From assembly GCA_907165135.1 (NCBI GenBank), contig OU015569.1, positions 12,834,501 to 12,898,500 on the forward strand: a DNA stretch of 64,000 nt, given 5' to 3'. Under the pieces are notes generated by a model. The model did not search any database and had not been told where the DNA came from. It saw nothing but the letters and a program-made list of their open reading frames with translations. Position numbers and translations under genes: made by a program. This document shows positions 28,257-38,737 of this stretch, piece by piece. How positions within the stretch are numbered: position 1 is the first letter of the stretch; each line of letters starts with the position of its first letter. The DNA comes from Oikopleura dioica (lineage: Eukaryota > Chordata > Appendicularia > Copelata > Oikopleuridae).

Positions 28257-28705
28257 CAATAGGGTAATCAAGGGCGTAGATTACGAATCCAAAGCAGAAT
28301 CTGAATCAATCTGAAGGGCATATTTTATATAAGGGCAGGACTCTGTATAAAATTTACTGCCTTTAATATTTCTGCTTTTTAATGCGCTTAGATGATCAAA
28401 CGTCTTTTGCTTGATGAAAGCCTCACCTGGTAATAATCTCCCTGATAATTAAGGGCAGTAATCTTCGCAAAAATCATGCCCTATTCAAAATATGTCCCTT
28501 AGGATCCAGAAAATACCTTTATTTTAAGGGCAGTAAATTTTATAAAGAATCCTGCCCTTATTCAGAATGTGCCCCTCAGGATCCAGAAAATACCTTACGT
28601 ATTTCGAGGGCAGTAAATTTTATAAAAAGTCCTGCCCTTCGCTTTTTGTTCATTAGAAATCTTTTTTGACTTTAGATTCGTAATCTTCGCCCTCGATTAC
28701 CCTAT
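28257..28705. mobile_element. ~450-bp inverted-repeat element
   Basis: The ends AATAGGGTAATCAAGGGCGT and the inverted GCCCTCGATTACCCTATAG. The inside has alternating AAGGGCAG and CTGCCCTT blocks near 28325-28640. Confidence 0.7.
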
Positions 28706-30599
28706 AGCCTATAGGTAGGGCTTCCGTATAAAAAAACAAAATTTTGACTGGGCTGACCGAATTGTTTGATATTCGGGAAGGTAATGTATTTTTCAGTGGA
28801 GAAAAATTTTCATTCTGAAAAAAAAATTTTTATCGACGCACGTGATTGTAAAAATGAGAAAACTGATTTTCTCGTCTCGTCCCTTGTCGATTTTTTTCAT
28901 TTTCAGATATGTGAAAGGGCATATTCAAAAACCTAGATTTGTTAAAAAAAATTTATTGCATATGCAATAAAACATCTAAAATATGACTTTATCTTGATAT
29001 TAAGATTTTATAGTTTTAGAAAAGTCCTCCGGAGGACTTTTGCTGGAAGAAATTTTTATGAAGAAGTGATGAAATAAATTAAAAATAATTAAACCAATCA
29101 ATAAACAATAATAATGTTTATTTATAAAAAAATAATGCAATCATGTGACCTCCGGAGGACCTCTGAAAGATCTCCGGAGGATTTTTGGTGGAAGACATAC
29201 AGTCAATATGATATAGAAGAAAAGCTAAGAATAAAGAAGAATGTAAATCTTCGTCTCAGCCCCGTTCCATGATTTTTAAATTTAAGGGGCTTGACGGCCC
29301 TTCGGGCCGTCTCAGCCCCGTTCCATGATTTTTAAATTTAAGGGGCTTGACGGCCCTTCGGGCCGTCTCAGCCCCGTTCCATGATTTTTAAATTTAAGGG
29401 GCTTGACGGCCCTTCGGGCCGTCTCAGCCCCGTTCCATGATTTTTAAATTTAAGGGGCTTGACGGCCCTTCGGGCCGTCTCAGCCCCGTTCCATGATTTT
29501 TAAATTTAAGGGCTTGACGGCCCTTCGGGCCGTCTCAGCCCCGTTCCATGATTTTTAAATTTAAGGGGCTTGACGGCCCTTCGGGCCGTCTCAGCCCCGT
29601 TCCATGATTTTTAAATTTAAGGGGCTTGACGGCCCTTCGGGCCGTCTCAGCCCCGTTCCATGATTTTTAAATTTAAGGGGCTTGACGGCCCTTCGGGCCG
29701 TCTCAGCCCCGTTCCATGATTTTTAAATTTAAGGGCTTGACGGCCCTTCGGGCCGTCTCAGCCCCGTTCCATGATTTTTAAATTTAAGGGCTTGACGGCC
29801 CTTCGGGCCGTCTCAGCCCCGTTCCATGATTTTTAAATTTAAGGGCTTGACGGCCCTTCGGGCCGTCTCAGCCCCGTTCCATGATTTTTAAATTTAAGGG
29901 CTTGACGGCCCTTCGGGCCGTCTCAGCCCCGTTCCATGATTTTTAAATTTAAGGGCTTGACGGCCCTTCGGGCCGTCTCAGCCCCGTTCCATGATTTTTA
30001 AATTTAAGGGGCTTGACGGCCCTTCGGGCCGTCTCAGCCCCGTTCCATGATTTTTAAATTTAAGGGGCTTGACAAAGACCTGGAACTCTGAGTTGATCAA
30101 TCTCAGTTATGTCCCCAACCCCGCCCACACCCATGATTATTAAAATTCAATTTGTCCTTGTTTATTTGCAAATTATGGTTTTTGCGTTAAATTTTGAAAT
30201 ATATATTTTTGAAAAATTTAATTCTATGTCTTCTTCTAAAAAGTTTCTTCCAGCAAAAGTCCTCCGGAAGACTTTTTAACAATAACAAAGTTAATTTTTT
30301 ACTAAAAGTTACTATTTCTGATGATATAAATGGCCAGTCAAAATTTTTTTTATGAAATATTATGTTTTTGATGTTTCTCTATAACTTATCAAAAAATAAA
30401 AAAAATCGACAAGTGACAACGCACAAATGAAAAATCACCATTTTTATTTTTATAATTTTGATATAAAACATTATTTTATTTTATTTCTTTTGCCCCTAAA
30501 AACCTTTTCTTATATTGATTTATCCCTCCCATAATTATTTAAGGAAACAATGAACGGAATCAGAAACAATTTTTTATACGGAAGCCCTACCTATAGGGC
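28703..30599. mobile_element. Inverted-repeat element carrying the large 56-bp array
   Basis: The ends CCTATAGGTAGGGCTTCCGT and ACGGAAGCCCTACCTATAGG are inverted. Inner arms include AAAGTCCTCCGGAGGACTTT near 29020 and its counterpart near 30255. The terminus resembles that of the 26385 element (ATAGGTAGGGC against ATAGTTAGGGC), and both hold the same array. Confidence 0.75.
29251..30073 (+). repeat. 56-bp tandem array, block 2
   Basis: About 15 near-identical units of 55-56 bp, with GTTCCATG where block 1 has GATCCTTG. Several units lack one G in GGGGCTTGAC, giving 55 bp. The very low divergence suggests recent homogenisation. Confidence 0.95.
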
Positions 30600-31079
30600 A
30601 AAATTTCATCAAATTCTATTTTTGAGTCTTCCATTTCTTCACTCTTGTGGCTCATCCGAGACTGAGCTTGATCCTGATCTTGGGCTCAGTGTACCCTAAG
30701 ATCATATTTGGTGAATGGCTCAACCGTCTCACACCGAGAGTTGCTCTGAGTTGGGGCTAGGAGCAGCCTCCGCGGGAGTTTGCACTTGTCGGTTGGGCCC
30801 TTGCGTCCTGTTTGCTCTGTTGGAGACCTTGCCCTTACTCTCCAGGTGCCAAGTTTTGACCCCAACACAAAGTGGAGTGTGCCTTTAAAATCATGTCGAA
30901 ATCTGCGCCGCTTAATTATGCTTTTTGATCTGAAAGAACCAGCTGAACTTTCATTTATGAAAAAATTTCAGATTGAATTGAAAAACTTTCATTTTTGAAA
31001 AAAATTCATCATTGAAGAAACGTTCTACAACGTTCTCGAATTTTCGCCAAACCGCCTCGTACCTCCTTAAGTTAGTCCA

Positions 31080-31290
31080 TAAAAGTATACTGAATTTGGG
31101 CTCATTTAAAAGAACAGCTCGAGATCTATTTGCGGAGCACTTGCGGGTTGAAAAATTCCCAGGGAATAATATTCCAGAGCCACCTAACCACGTGGTGAAG
31201 AATTGAAAACCGGTTGGTTTACCGAGATTTATAGATCCGCAAATAGATCTCGAGCTGCTCTTTTAAATGAGTCCGAAATCAGTATACATT
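31080..31290. mobile_element. ~210-bp foldback element
   Basis: Arms: CTCATTTAAAAGAACAGCTC plus GAGATCTATTTGCGGA on the left; TCCGCAAATAGATCTCGAG and CTGCTCTTTTAAATGAG on the right; further out AGTATACTGA and TCAGTATACA pair. Confidence 0.8.
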
Positions 31291-31557
31291 TATGTACAAA
31301 CTTAAAAGTTACAGGTCTCGGTCGGTTCACCCCATATGTTGCATATGATATGATATCATTTGACTCCTCAGATCACGGGCTTTCTCATATGCATGAGAAA
31401 CCCGGGGGTTAGGATTTTGCCCCGAGAATGTGATTTTACTTCATCTTTTGCGCGCATTCTAGTATTTTCCCACGCGTGATGGAGGACTTTTATCGGGTGG
31501 AAGACCGGCCTTGATGGAAGACGAGTGTTTATAAGATGTTTATCAGGGAAGGGACTG

Positions 31558-31737
31558 AGACGGCCCGAAGGGCCGTCAAGCCCATTTCAATTTAAAAGCC
31601 AGGGACGGGGCTGAGACGGCCCGAAGGGCCGTCAAGCCCATTTCAATTTAAAAGCCAGGGACGGGGCTGAGACGGCCCGAAGGGCCGTCAAGCCCATTTC
31701 AATTTAAAAGCCAGGGACGGGGCTGAGACGGCCCGAA
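31558..31737 (-). repeat. 56-bp tandem array, block 3, inverted
   Basis: About three units in the opposite orientation (GAGACGGCCCGAAGGGCCGT) with a different AT spacer (CCCATTTCAATTTAAAAGCC). It ends within ~120 bp of the last resolved CNBD2 exon. Confidence 0.9.
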
Positions 31738-31856
31738 GAAAAAGAAGAAAAGTTGAATCTAAAGATTTTGTTATTTTTATGATTATACTTCTAATCTTCG
31801 ACAGGTTGTCGAGGCCAGAATATTGTGTTTTACTATTTTTCTTAACAATAACTGAC

Positions 31857-34800
31857 CTATTAATGTGGTGAGTTTTGTTCAAATGCATGTCATAAATTTT
31901 CTTCTTCCACCATCGCCACTTGTTCTCTTCCATGAATTGTCGCACGATTTTGTTGTCTGGCATAAATACAGCGTTGTAAAAGCGCAACTGCTGCTCGAGG
32001 CCGAACTCGTAGAGACGCTTGCTCTCGAAACGGATCAAAGTAGCGCCTTGCGAAATCACCGTCAGTTTGCGATCGTCGTCTTCGTTGCTCTTAGAAGGTT
32101 CGAAATCAAGAGAAAATTGAAATTAAAAATTTCGAAGGATCTTGCGAACCTTGTCATGATGAAATCGCCGGTGATGAGTCGACCCACGCGGGAACAGATC
32201 GTATAGTTAGTCGAAGGCGAAAGCCGCTTTTGCTGATATCCTTCTGGTATTTCGTTCAAGCACTCTTCGAACTCGCTGTGTTCGGTCAAATCTACGACCC
32301 TGAAAATGTCTGCCGAGCCTCAGTTTCGGGATAACTTCGTAAATTTCTTAGTAAACAAAAAGCTGTCCTTGTTGATCTTCTAACTTTCTGCATGTGTACC
32401 CTTGTTGATCCTTGGGCCACGTATTTTTTACCCAATTAATTGCCAAGCCTACCTTAGCTGGATGATTAAAACGAATGAAAGACTACGAGGCCAAAGATCA
32501 ACAAAGGCATACCTGCAAAAAGCTAAAGGACCAACAAGACTAACCCCTCTGAATAGATAAAAAGTTGGAAATCCGATTCCTTGATAAATGAATGTTGTAA
32601 AACGCGACTTTCGAACATCTGTTTCTATCACCGATCCGGCGTTTGACTGTTCCAATTTGCTCTCCCGCGCCATTCTCGTCACTAGATTCAAGTCTGGCGT
32701 GACGCCTTTCTGATGCATCAGCTGACTCTCGCTAAAGAACTGCACCCGCTTTTCTAGTTCCTGCTCGATAAGGATCCCCAGCCCCAGCCGCGAGAAATCG
32801 TCAGCGTCAATCACCATAAACTCGCACGCTTCAATGCAGCAGATTGTTGCGTTTCTAGGCGCCTTGAGTTTTTGATCTTTATTTTTGAAGTTGAAAATGG
32901 GGTTTTTACCTTTGTGATCAGCGCCAATTCGCCAAAACAAGCTCCTAGAAATTTGTTACAAACTTGATTGAAAAACAAGGAATAAAAACGAACCTGGTTT
33001 GAGCGTGATTGGATCAGGCGTGCTGAAAATTACGTCTTCGTTTTTGCTGAAGCTGACTCCGACCTTGCCATAACAGAGAAAGTACATTGAATGCGCGATG
33101 TGCCCCTTTCGGATAATCACACGGCGCCTTTCGAACGTCTCGTAACTAGAAAATCACTGTCATTATCGCCGGAGCTATGCACTTGTATAGTTTCGTATTT
33201 TGTTGTTTAGTCTGTTTGGGTTTTGAACTGCTCAGTTGCGGTCGCGCTCAGGCCGCGATGAAGGCCCCGTGATTTCATACTCTAATTTTTAGAGCTGCCT
33301 TCCTTTTCATTTTCAAGGTTAAACTCTGGGCTCGGCAACTTGTATAGAAAACCTTAGTCAGTGTCTGAAGAGCGGTTTTTTATAAACCGAGCCGCAAAGC
33401 GGCATCGTAACACAATCACTTTTATCAATTTTATTCAACTTATAATTTATAAGTTAAAAAGCGGCTTTATAAAGATGAAGAACTTATAAAGATTATTCTT
33501 GCTGGGCGATTTACCCACGGTGGGTGCGGGTCCCCGCTTCGCTCGAATTGCTCAAAAATGCGCCAGTTGTGAAGATTTCCATCGATTTCCTATGGAAAGC
33601 CTGTCATTTCACAGTCGAGTGGGTCGCGTCTTAATAAATTTGTAGTTTTCAGGGATTATTAGTTTCCCCTGACGTGGCTGAAATTTTCGAAAAATAAAGA
33701 GCAGTCCATTTTGCGCAGTCTAGGAGTCTTGGATTCCTGGAGTTTGTTGCGTATTTCAACACTGGCATATATACAAACAAAGTTTGTCTATTTTGGAAAC
33801 TATCACTTTGGAAGCTGGAAGTTTCTCCGAAATTTGCGCGGAAACGCAATGCTACCTCTTTTCCAAACGGCCTCGTATTACAAGAAGGGATTAAAGAAGG
33901 AGGCGGCAGGTCGATTGTGGGAGAGGAGTTTCCATTTTGGATGTATATGTGGTGCGTGGCGGTGGATTTGGCGCTGGTGTTGTGTTATTGGATGGTGAAT
34001 TTTGGCTATTGGGGAACGGGATGAGCACCGCCGCGCTCAAATTGTGGTTCGGCCCGGGCGCCCGGCGCCATTCATCACTACTCCAGCGCGCGCAAAAAGC
34101 AAACTCTTCCAACAAAAGCGAAATTTTGAACATCGCAACCGAGCTGAACCACACTTTCAGCACATAAATCCCCCACAGCCTCCAAAAAAGCAAGAGAAAG
34201 AAGGAAAGAGACCCGAGAAGATGGAGACTGGTGCAATTGTCTTCATAATTTTCCTGGTCGGTGCTGGTGTCGGCATTCTCAGATGCTTGCACAAAAAGGA
34301 AAAGAGGAAAAATCAAGGTAAAATTGACAAAAATGATGATTCTATTTTACCTCATTTAGCAACTTTATACCTTTAGCAATTTTTAAATTAAAAGCATTAC
34401 GCTTTAACAATTTTATAATTTATATTCCGGTTTTTGAAAAAAATCCCTAACAAAATGGCTAGTTGCCAAAATACAACACCAGCCAAATATCGCTGGGATA
34501 CGAGCGGACGTTTCAATTTTATCAAATGTCAACTCTTGAGTTCTTTAGACTTTGAGTAATTCTAGCAGTTAGAGCTTAGGAAAAGTTGCAATAACAATAA
34601 CGATTTCTATTGACTTTTATGAGTAAAGCGAGGAAGCTTGAACGTGGCAAAAATATTCTAGCAATAGACTTAGTCATCATCTCGTAGCATCGCGAAAAGT
34701 CCTTTTGGGCAAATCGCGCCATAGTCAAACAAATTCTAACATTCAAGCGATAGTTGATACGGAACTGTCTAACTCCACCGGCCTTAGCTCGGCAACCTAT

Positions 34801-36849
34801 GCGAAAAACCTAAGTCAGGGTTCGAAACACCTCGTATGAAAAGCCTCCTGGCTTCATTTTTATTTGAGAACTTTCGTACCCTTACTCAGGTCTTTTACAC
34901 GGGGTGCCGACTTGTAGGATTTGTACTTGTAGAAAAGGAATTAACACAATCTTCCTACGACTTTTGACTTTTGATGATGAATTTAGTTGCTAGAAATTTT
35001 TAACGAGTTTGTTCAGAAATGGACGAGGAAGACCCCGAAGCACCCTCAGTGAAGACGGAGCCAGTTTACGGCAGCAGCGGCTATTAAAATTATCCACCCT
35101 GTTTATTTCCGTCCTTAATTCTCGACGCCGTTATCTTACTGAAAACTGAAAAACCTAACTTGCCGGTAAAGCTACCAAAAGCCCGAATTCCGAATTTTAT
35201 TTCTTTAAAAACTTTTTTTCGCGACTTTTTTTTCAATGTAAAAAATGAAATTTGAAAAAAAAGCCCCTTTTTGAATCTTTTTTGAAAAGGGATTTTTTCA
35301 TTAGCGACTGAATGTCATTAAAATTATCGTCTAAAAAAATGTAACTGAAAACTGAATTATCGTCAAAAACTGAAACAATGTCTGCTTTTCCCTTCATGCA
35401 ACCTTTCTTTTACAACACAAAAAAGCGAAATATAACAAAGAAAAACTCTTGAATGCTTACATACCGCATGACCTTGCAGAGGGCATTTTGGAGATTGTTG
35501 GAAAATTGCTTGAAGGAGTGGAGTTTCTGGAGATAGGATCGAAGGCAGCCGATTTCCACGCTGTTTCGATCGTGGGGGCTCTGGGAAATATGTCAGGAAC
35601 AGGGGACATTCGATATTTGTAGAAAACCTGAGTCAGGGTCCGAATGAACTTAAATGAAAAGCCGCGTGGCATTACTTTTGCAATCTATTTTGAAGTCTTT
35701 GCGGCTTCGTTTTTAGAAAGCCGCTTTTGATTTAAGATCATCCAGACCCTGCCTAACTCAGGTTTTCTACACAGGATGCCGAGTAGCTTACCTTTTTTGT
35801 AATGAGTCTTAACTTATTCGGAAGCATGGCACATCTGGAAGCGTTGAAATAGAAGGGGTTGAAATGGACGCCTTCCGCCTTGCCAGAGGAGTATTGAACC
35901 CAGGGAACTATCGAGTCCTGTTCTGCTTATTGACGGGCTCGATTTTGAAATACTTGGGAAATTCTGTCGAAATTGGAAAAAAATTTCCGAGCCTTTTCTT
36001 CTGGATCAAGTCGGAGAGCGACTCGTGTCGGTGCGTCGCTTGAAGAAGCACCTTCGCCTGCTGGTGGAGCATTTCCGAGTCCTTCTTTGTCAGACCGTCC
36101 GCGAATTTGTCCCGAAGCTGGTTGACTTCGCGCATCGTGTGCTGCTGAAGCGCGTAGACGCGGATCAGCTTCGCCACGCGAGTCATGATGCTCACTGCTT
36201 TCGCCACTCTGAATTAATGAATTTCCGATTTCGACGAGTCGAAATCTCTAACCTCGCAAATCTGCCAACCCTTTTTCCCGTGTACTGGCTCATAAAAGAG
36301 TCGAATCGTTGGCGCGGCATTTCCAGCTCGTCCTCTTATATTTTTTCAAAAATACAGATTCTGTATTACAGAAATAAATATGAAATACCTTCAATATCCT
36401 CGACGACGGGTTTCTTCTGAAGACGCACTCGCCTGGGGCGCCAATTGTACTCCCAAGTGCCGCTCCACAGTTCGGCGGGGGCAGATCCATTTGAATCCGC
36501 GGACGAAGGCTGTTTTCATTGTCAATCAGTAAAAAATTCACGAATCTTTTATCAATTTCGAAAGGAAAGAAAAATTAATAAGAGCAAATCTCAAAAAGAG
36601 AATTTTTAATTGACCCTTCCCCGAAGTTTTTGAATCCTACTACAAGGAGGCGCTGTCAGCGGCCGAACCTTGAAAGGAGCTTCCGAAAATCCAGTCTGAA
36701 AATCATATTTTTCGGAGAGTAGGGCTGGTAACCTGTGAAGAGATCTGAGTCAGGGTCTTGAAAAGCTCATCAGAGCTTTACCAGGACCTTGACTCAGAAT
36801 GCCGCGCCCTGATTAGAGCAAGAATAGAGTCAACCTAATTTACCGTCAT
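31857..36849 (-). CDS. Cyclic nucleotide-binding domain protein, CNBD2-like
   Basis: Exons (minus): 36849-36844 (start ATGACG, inferred), 36695-36669, 36509-36389, 36334-36253, 36208-35988, 35925-35792, 35580-35465, 33145-32994, 32944-32910, 32862-32546, 32299-32150, 32087-31857; phases agree throughout. The middle exons make a cNMP-binding fold: VIIRKGHIAHSMYFLCYG, then the phosphate-binding cassette GACFGELALI and APRNATICCIEACEFMVIDA with its PR pair. The helical N-terminus (RVAKAVSIMTRVAKLIRVYA) and no channel or kinase domain favour CNBD2, linked to sperm in vertebrates (family knowledge). Two introns need non-GT donors (GA at 35987; GG at 32545). The final exon is not resolved and may be lost in the satellite at 31.7 kb. 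Confidence 0.75.
33326..33420. mobile_element. CTGGGCTCGG-family MITE, left part
   Basis: Left end CTGGGCTCGGCAACTTGTAT is well kept with the AAAGCGGC inner arm; no right end found. In the large CNBD2 intron. Confidence 0.65.
33421..34220. other. CNBD2 intron upstream of the nested gene
   Basis: No repeat family recognised. A 27-codon plus-strand ORF near 33942 (start MYMWCVAVDLALVL) ends ahead of the nested gene's ATG and could be an upstream ORF; evidence is weak. Confidence 0.3.
34221..35087 (+). CDS. Small single-pass membrane protein, nested in a CNBD2 intron
   Basis: Two exons, 34221-34317 and 35017-35087, joined GT-AG with matching phase; 55 aa. The peptide has a 17-20 residue hydrophobic helix near its N-terminus (IVFIIFLVGAGVGIL), then a CLHKKEKRK basic stop-transfer, then an acidic tail ending VYGSSGY. 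No family recognised; the pattern fits a type III/I single-pass micropeptide with a cytosolic tail. It lies entirely within the 2.3-kb intron 33146-35464 of the CNBD2-like gene on the opposite strand. A CTGGGCTCGG-family element lies in its intron. Confidence 0.55.
34783..34917. mobile_element. CTGGGCTCGG-family MITE in the nested gene's intron
   Basis: Left end CTTAGCTCGGCAACCTATG, right end CACGGGGTGCCGACTTGTAG; the inner arms GTCAGGGTTCGAAA and TTTCGTACCCTTAC pair. Confidence 0.8.
35607..35785. mobile_element. CTGGGCTCGG-family MITE filling a CNBD2 intron
   Basis: Arms GTAGAAAACCTGAGTCAGGG and TCAGGTTTTCTACACAGGAT. On the minus strand its edge (CTACTCGGCATCC) lies 5 nt past the exon donor GTAAG at 35791, so it fills most of a 211-nt intron. 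Old copy; no target duplication. Confidence 0.8.
36724..36812. mobile_element. CTGGGCTCGG-family MITE, short
   Basis: Left end GCTGGTAACCTGTGAAGAG, right end TGACTCAGAATGCCGCGCCC. In the first CNBD2 intron. Confidence 0.65.
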
Positions 36850-36994
36850 CGTCCAAACTAAATCATGTTTTTTCGAGAAAAGAGCTAAATAACAAATGTT
36901 CTAGAGCCAGAGAAACGCCGAAAAGAAAAAAAAGGGTTCTTTCAAAAACGCATTACATATATAAAAAGATATGATTTCCCATTGGCGGTAGTCA

Positions 36995-38140
36995 TTTTTA
37001 CCTCGCACTGCAGAAAAAAGGCAACGGGCAATTCTTGTTCGAGCAGAAGAAACAAATCGGGCAATACCACTATCGTGAAAGATGAAATCGTAATGAACGT
37101 TTACTCGACCGGGTTGAAAGAAGATCCGATATTCCAATATGGTATTTTAGGGCCATCTTTTCTCGATGAAAAATATGGTTCAGAGTTTGAAGAAGAAAAT
37201 GAGCGATTCAAAAAGAAAGTTTTCTTTTCTTCAAAAAGAAGCACGCGTTCTACGGACTCACAAATTTTAACAATCAACAACTCGGTGACATCTCCAGAAG
37301 CAGCTAGCTTTACAGTTGCGACAGCTTCTACGTCCAAGCTCAAATTTGAACAGAACGTAGTATTATCTCAAAATTCGGCCACCTATAGCCGAATTATTCG
37401 TCAATATTTTCAATAATTCTGAATGAAAAATTCGGCCAAATTGACCGAATTATTGGGCGGATTCTACAAAGTATTTTGGTGAAAAATTCGGCCAGTGAAA
37501 TTCTCCGTGGACAGTCATTTTTCTTTTTTGAGGGCTTTCGCAATCGCTATGAATGCTTGTTATCAATTCTGATAATTTGATTTTTTAGGACAATAACCGG
37601 ACTTATCAATTCCACAAGAATTCCGGTCGACCTCTTTCTAATAGCAACTGGTCTGCGGCGCAGACTCTGCGCGGTAAGAGCTAGTTGCAGTTCCCCAGGA
37701 CTTTTTTTTGATAAGAAAATTAAGATCGTAGTATTCGCTAAAATAAAGGTTAGGGTTAGGGGGCACCTGCAAAAATGACGGAACAAATTACCCGAGGGGG
37801 ATAGGCTAGGGTTAGTTAGGGTTACCTTCGGTAACCCTAAGTAACCCTAGACTAGACCCCGGCATCTTAGGACCGAAGGGGCGGAGCCCCGAGGTTAGGA
37901 ACCATTAGATTGGATACTTTTCTACTGATAAAATGGAGACTCTTAATAAACGAGTGGCTTTATAGGGGCGCGGCCTTTACTTTTGGGGGCCGAATTTTTC
38001 ATCCAAAAAATCCTTCAATTTCGGTCGAATAATTCGGCCACTCTGGCCGAATTATTCATTCAAAATATGAGTATATGAAAATTCGGCATTTGGCCGAATT
38101 TTGAGATCATACTACCGAACAGAAGAAGAAGGAGCTATTG
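36995..38140 (+). CDS. Possible exon pair interrupted by a 761-bp element
   Basis: A plus-strand frame after a TGCAG acceptor at 37015 stays open to the element at 37356 and resumes after it at 38117 until a GTAAGC donor at 38139. The peptide (VYSTGLKEDPIFQYG; EEENERFKKKVFF) is not recognised and could be chance. If real, the element is spliced out between GAACAGAAC/GTAGTA and CGAACAG/AAG, keeping frame. Confidence 0.3.
37356..38116. mobile_element. 761-bp element with AATTCGGCC repeats and 8-bp target duplication
   Basis: The ends CGTAGTATTATCTCAAAATT and AATTTTGAGATCATACTACC are inverted; perfect flanks GAACAGAA (37348-37355, 38117-38124). The inside has several AATTCGGCC/GGCCGAATT pairs and the repeat copy at 37787. 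No transposase. Confidence 0.85.
37787..37897. repeat. GGGTTAGTTAGGG repeat, copy 2
   Basis: Near-identical to 14874-14970 in AGGGTTAGTTAGGG, CCCTAGACTAGACCCCGGCA and GGGGCGGAGCCCC, with an extra TTACCTTCGGTAA hairpin. Confidence 0.85.
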
Positions 38141-38298
38141 CTAATGGTAAGCCAGGAAAGCATGGAAGAATATATCTAAAAAATGGATGTTGAGCAAAAT
38201 GCTCCGAACTCTTCTCGCATGAGGGCGCAAGGTGCGCGGAGGACTCTGAATCCTCCGAACTTTGCGAGTCCAGGGAGAACTGATGAGTTGGCGATAAG

Positions 38299-38737
38299 GC
38301 GTGATTCCTCCTTTCTGCGCTCTTCTTGACGGCAAAGACAACCAGGTAAATTCTAAGACCAAAGGAATGCCTCTTTATGATCGCTTCTTTAGGTTGTGCA
38401 AGTGGTACTGGACGGTCTCCAGAAGTCTGGAGTCCAGAACATTCTGAGAATGGCAGCTCCAGAGGGTCTCGAGAACGTGACTTCGCAGATCGAAGAATGC
38501 GGCGGCGTTGACAAGATCGAGCTCTTGCAGAACCGCAAAAACGAAGAAATCTACAAGGTAATAAACTGACCTCATCAAGCCCGATTTCAAGCCTTTCTCT
38601 TTCAGCTGGCTTACGAGATCATCGCCCAGTACTTCCGAGACGACGTCGACGAAGCAGTCGACCCTCAAACGATGGACGGGCAGTACGCCTTCGCCGTCAA
38701 CAACGAACAACAGCAAAACAACTTTTACTTTCACTAA
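38299..38737 (+). CDS. Importin alpha-3/4 (KPNA3/4-like) C-terminal fragment
   Basis: Exons 38299-38345, 38393-38557, 38606-38737 (TAA). About 114 aa matching only the end of importin alpha-3/4: the last armadillo repeat ([18 protein letters not shown]), [28 protein letters not shown], and a Gln/Asn-rich tail ending FYFH. A QKSGVQ insertion is unusual. The ~400 residues with the IBB and most armadillo repeats, which bind NLS cargo, are absent upstream, where only the 761-bp element and unrelated sequence lie. Probably a partial duplicate; missing assembly upstream is the alternative. Introns are GT-AG and phases agree. Confidence 0.75.

Larger units (their letters stand above)
25676..31445. 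mobile_element. Outer foldback unit enclosing nested inverted-repeat elements
   Basis: Left arm ~25676-25830 and right arm ~31295-31445 are inverted, diverged copies: ATCACATTCTCGGGGCAAAA against TTTTGCCCCGAGAATGTGAT, and CCGGGACCTGTAACTTTT against AAAAGTTACAGGTCTCGG. Everything between is nested elements and satellite. No transposase ORF seen inside, so non-autonomous. Confidence 0.7.

Noticed and set aside
29251-30073. Regular 56-bp repeats resembling a CRISPR array
   Set aside because: There are no variable spacers: whole units are identical. The host is animal and no cas genes are present. It is a tandem satellite.
36901-37137. Minus-strand 78-aa ORF upstream of CNBD2
   Set aside because: Low complexity, overlaps a better plus-strand frame, and no splice link to CNBD2.
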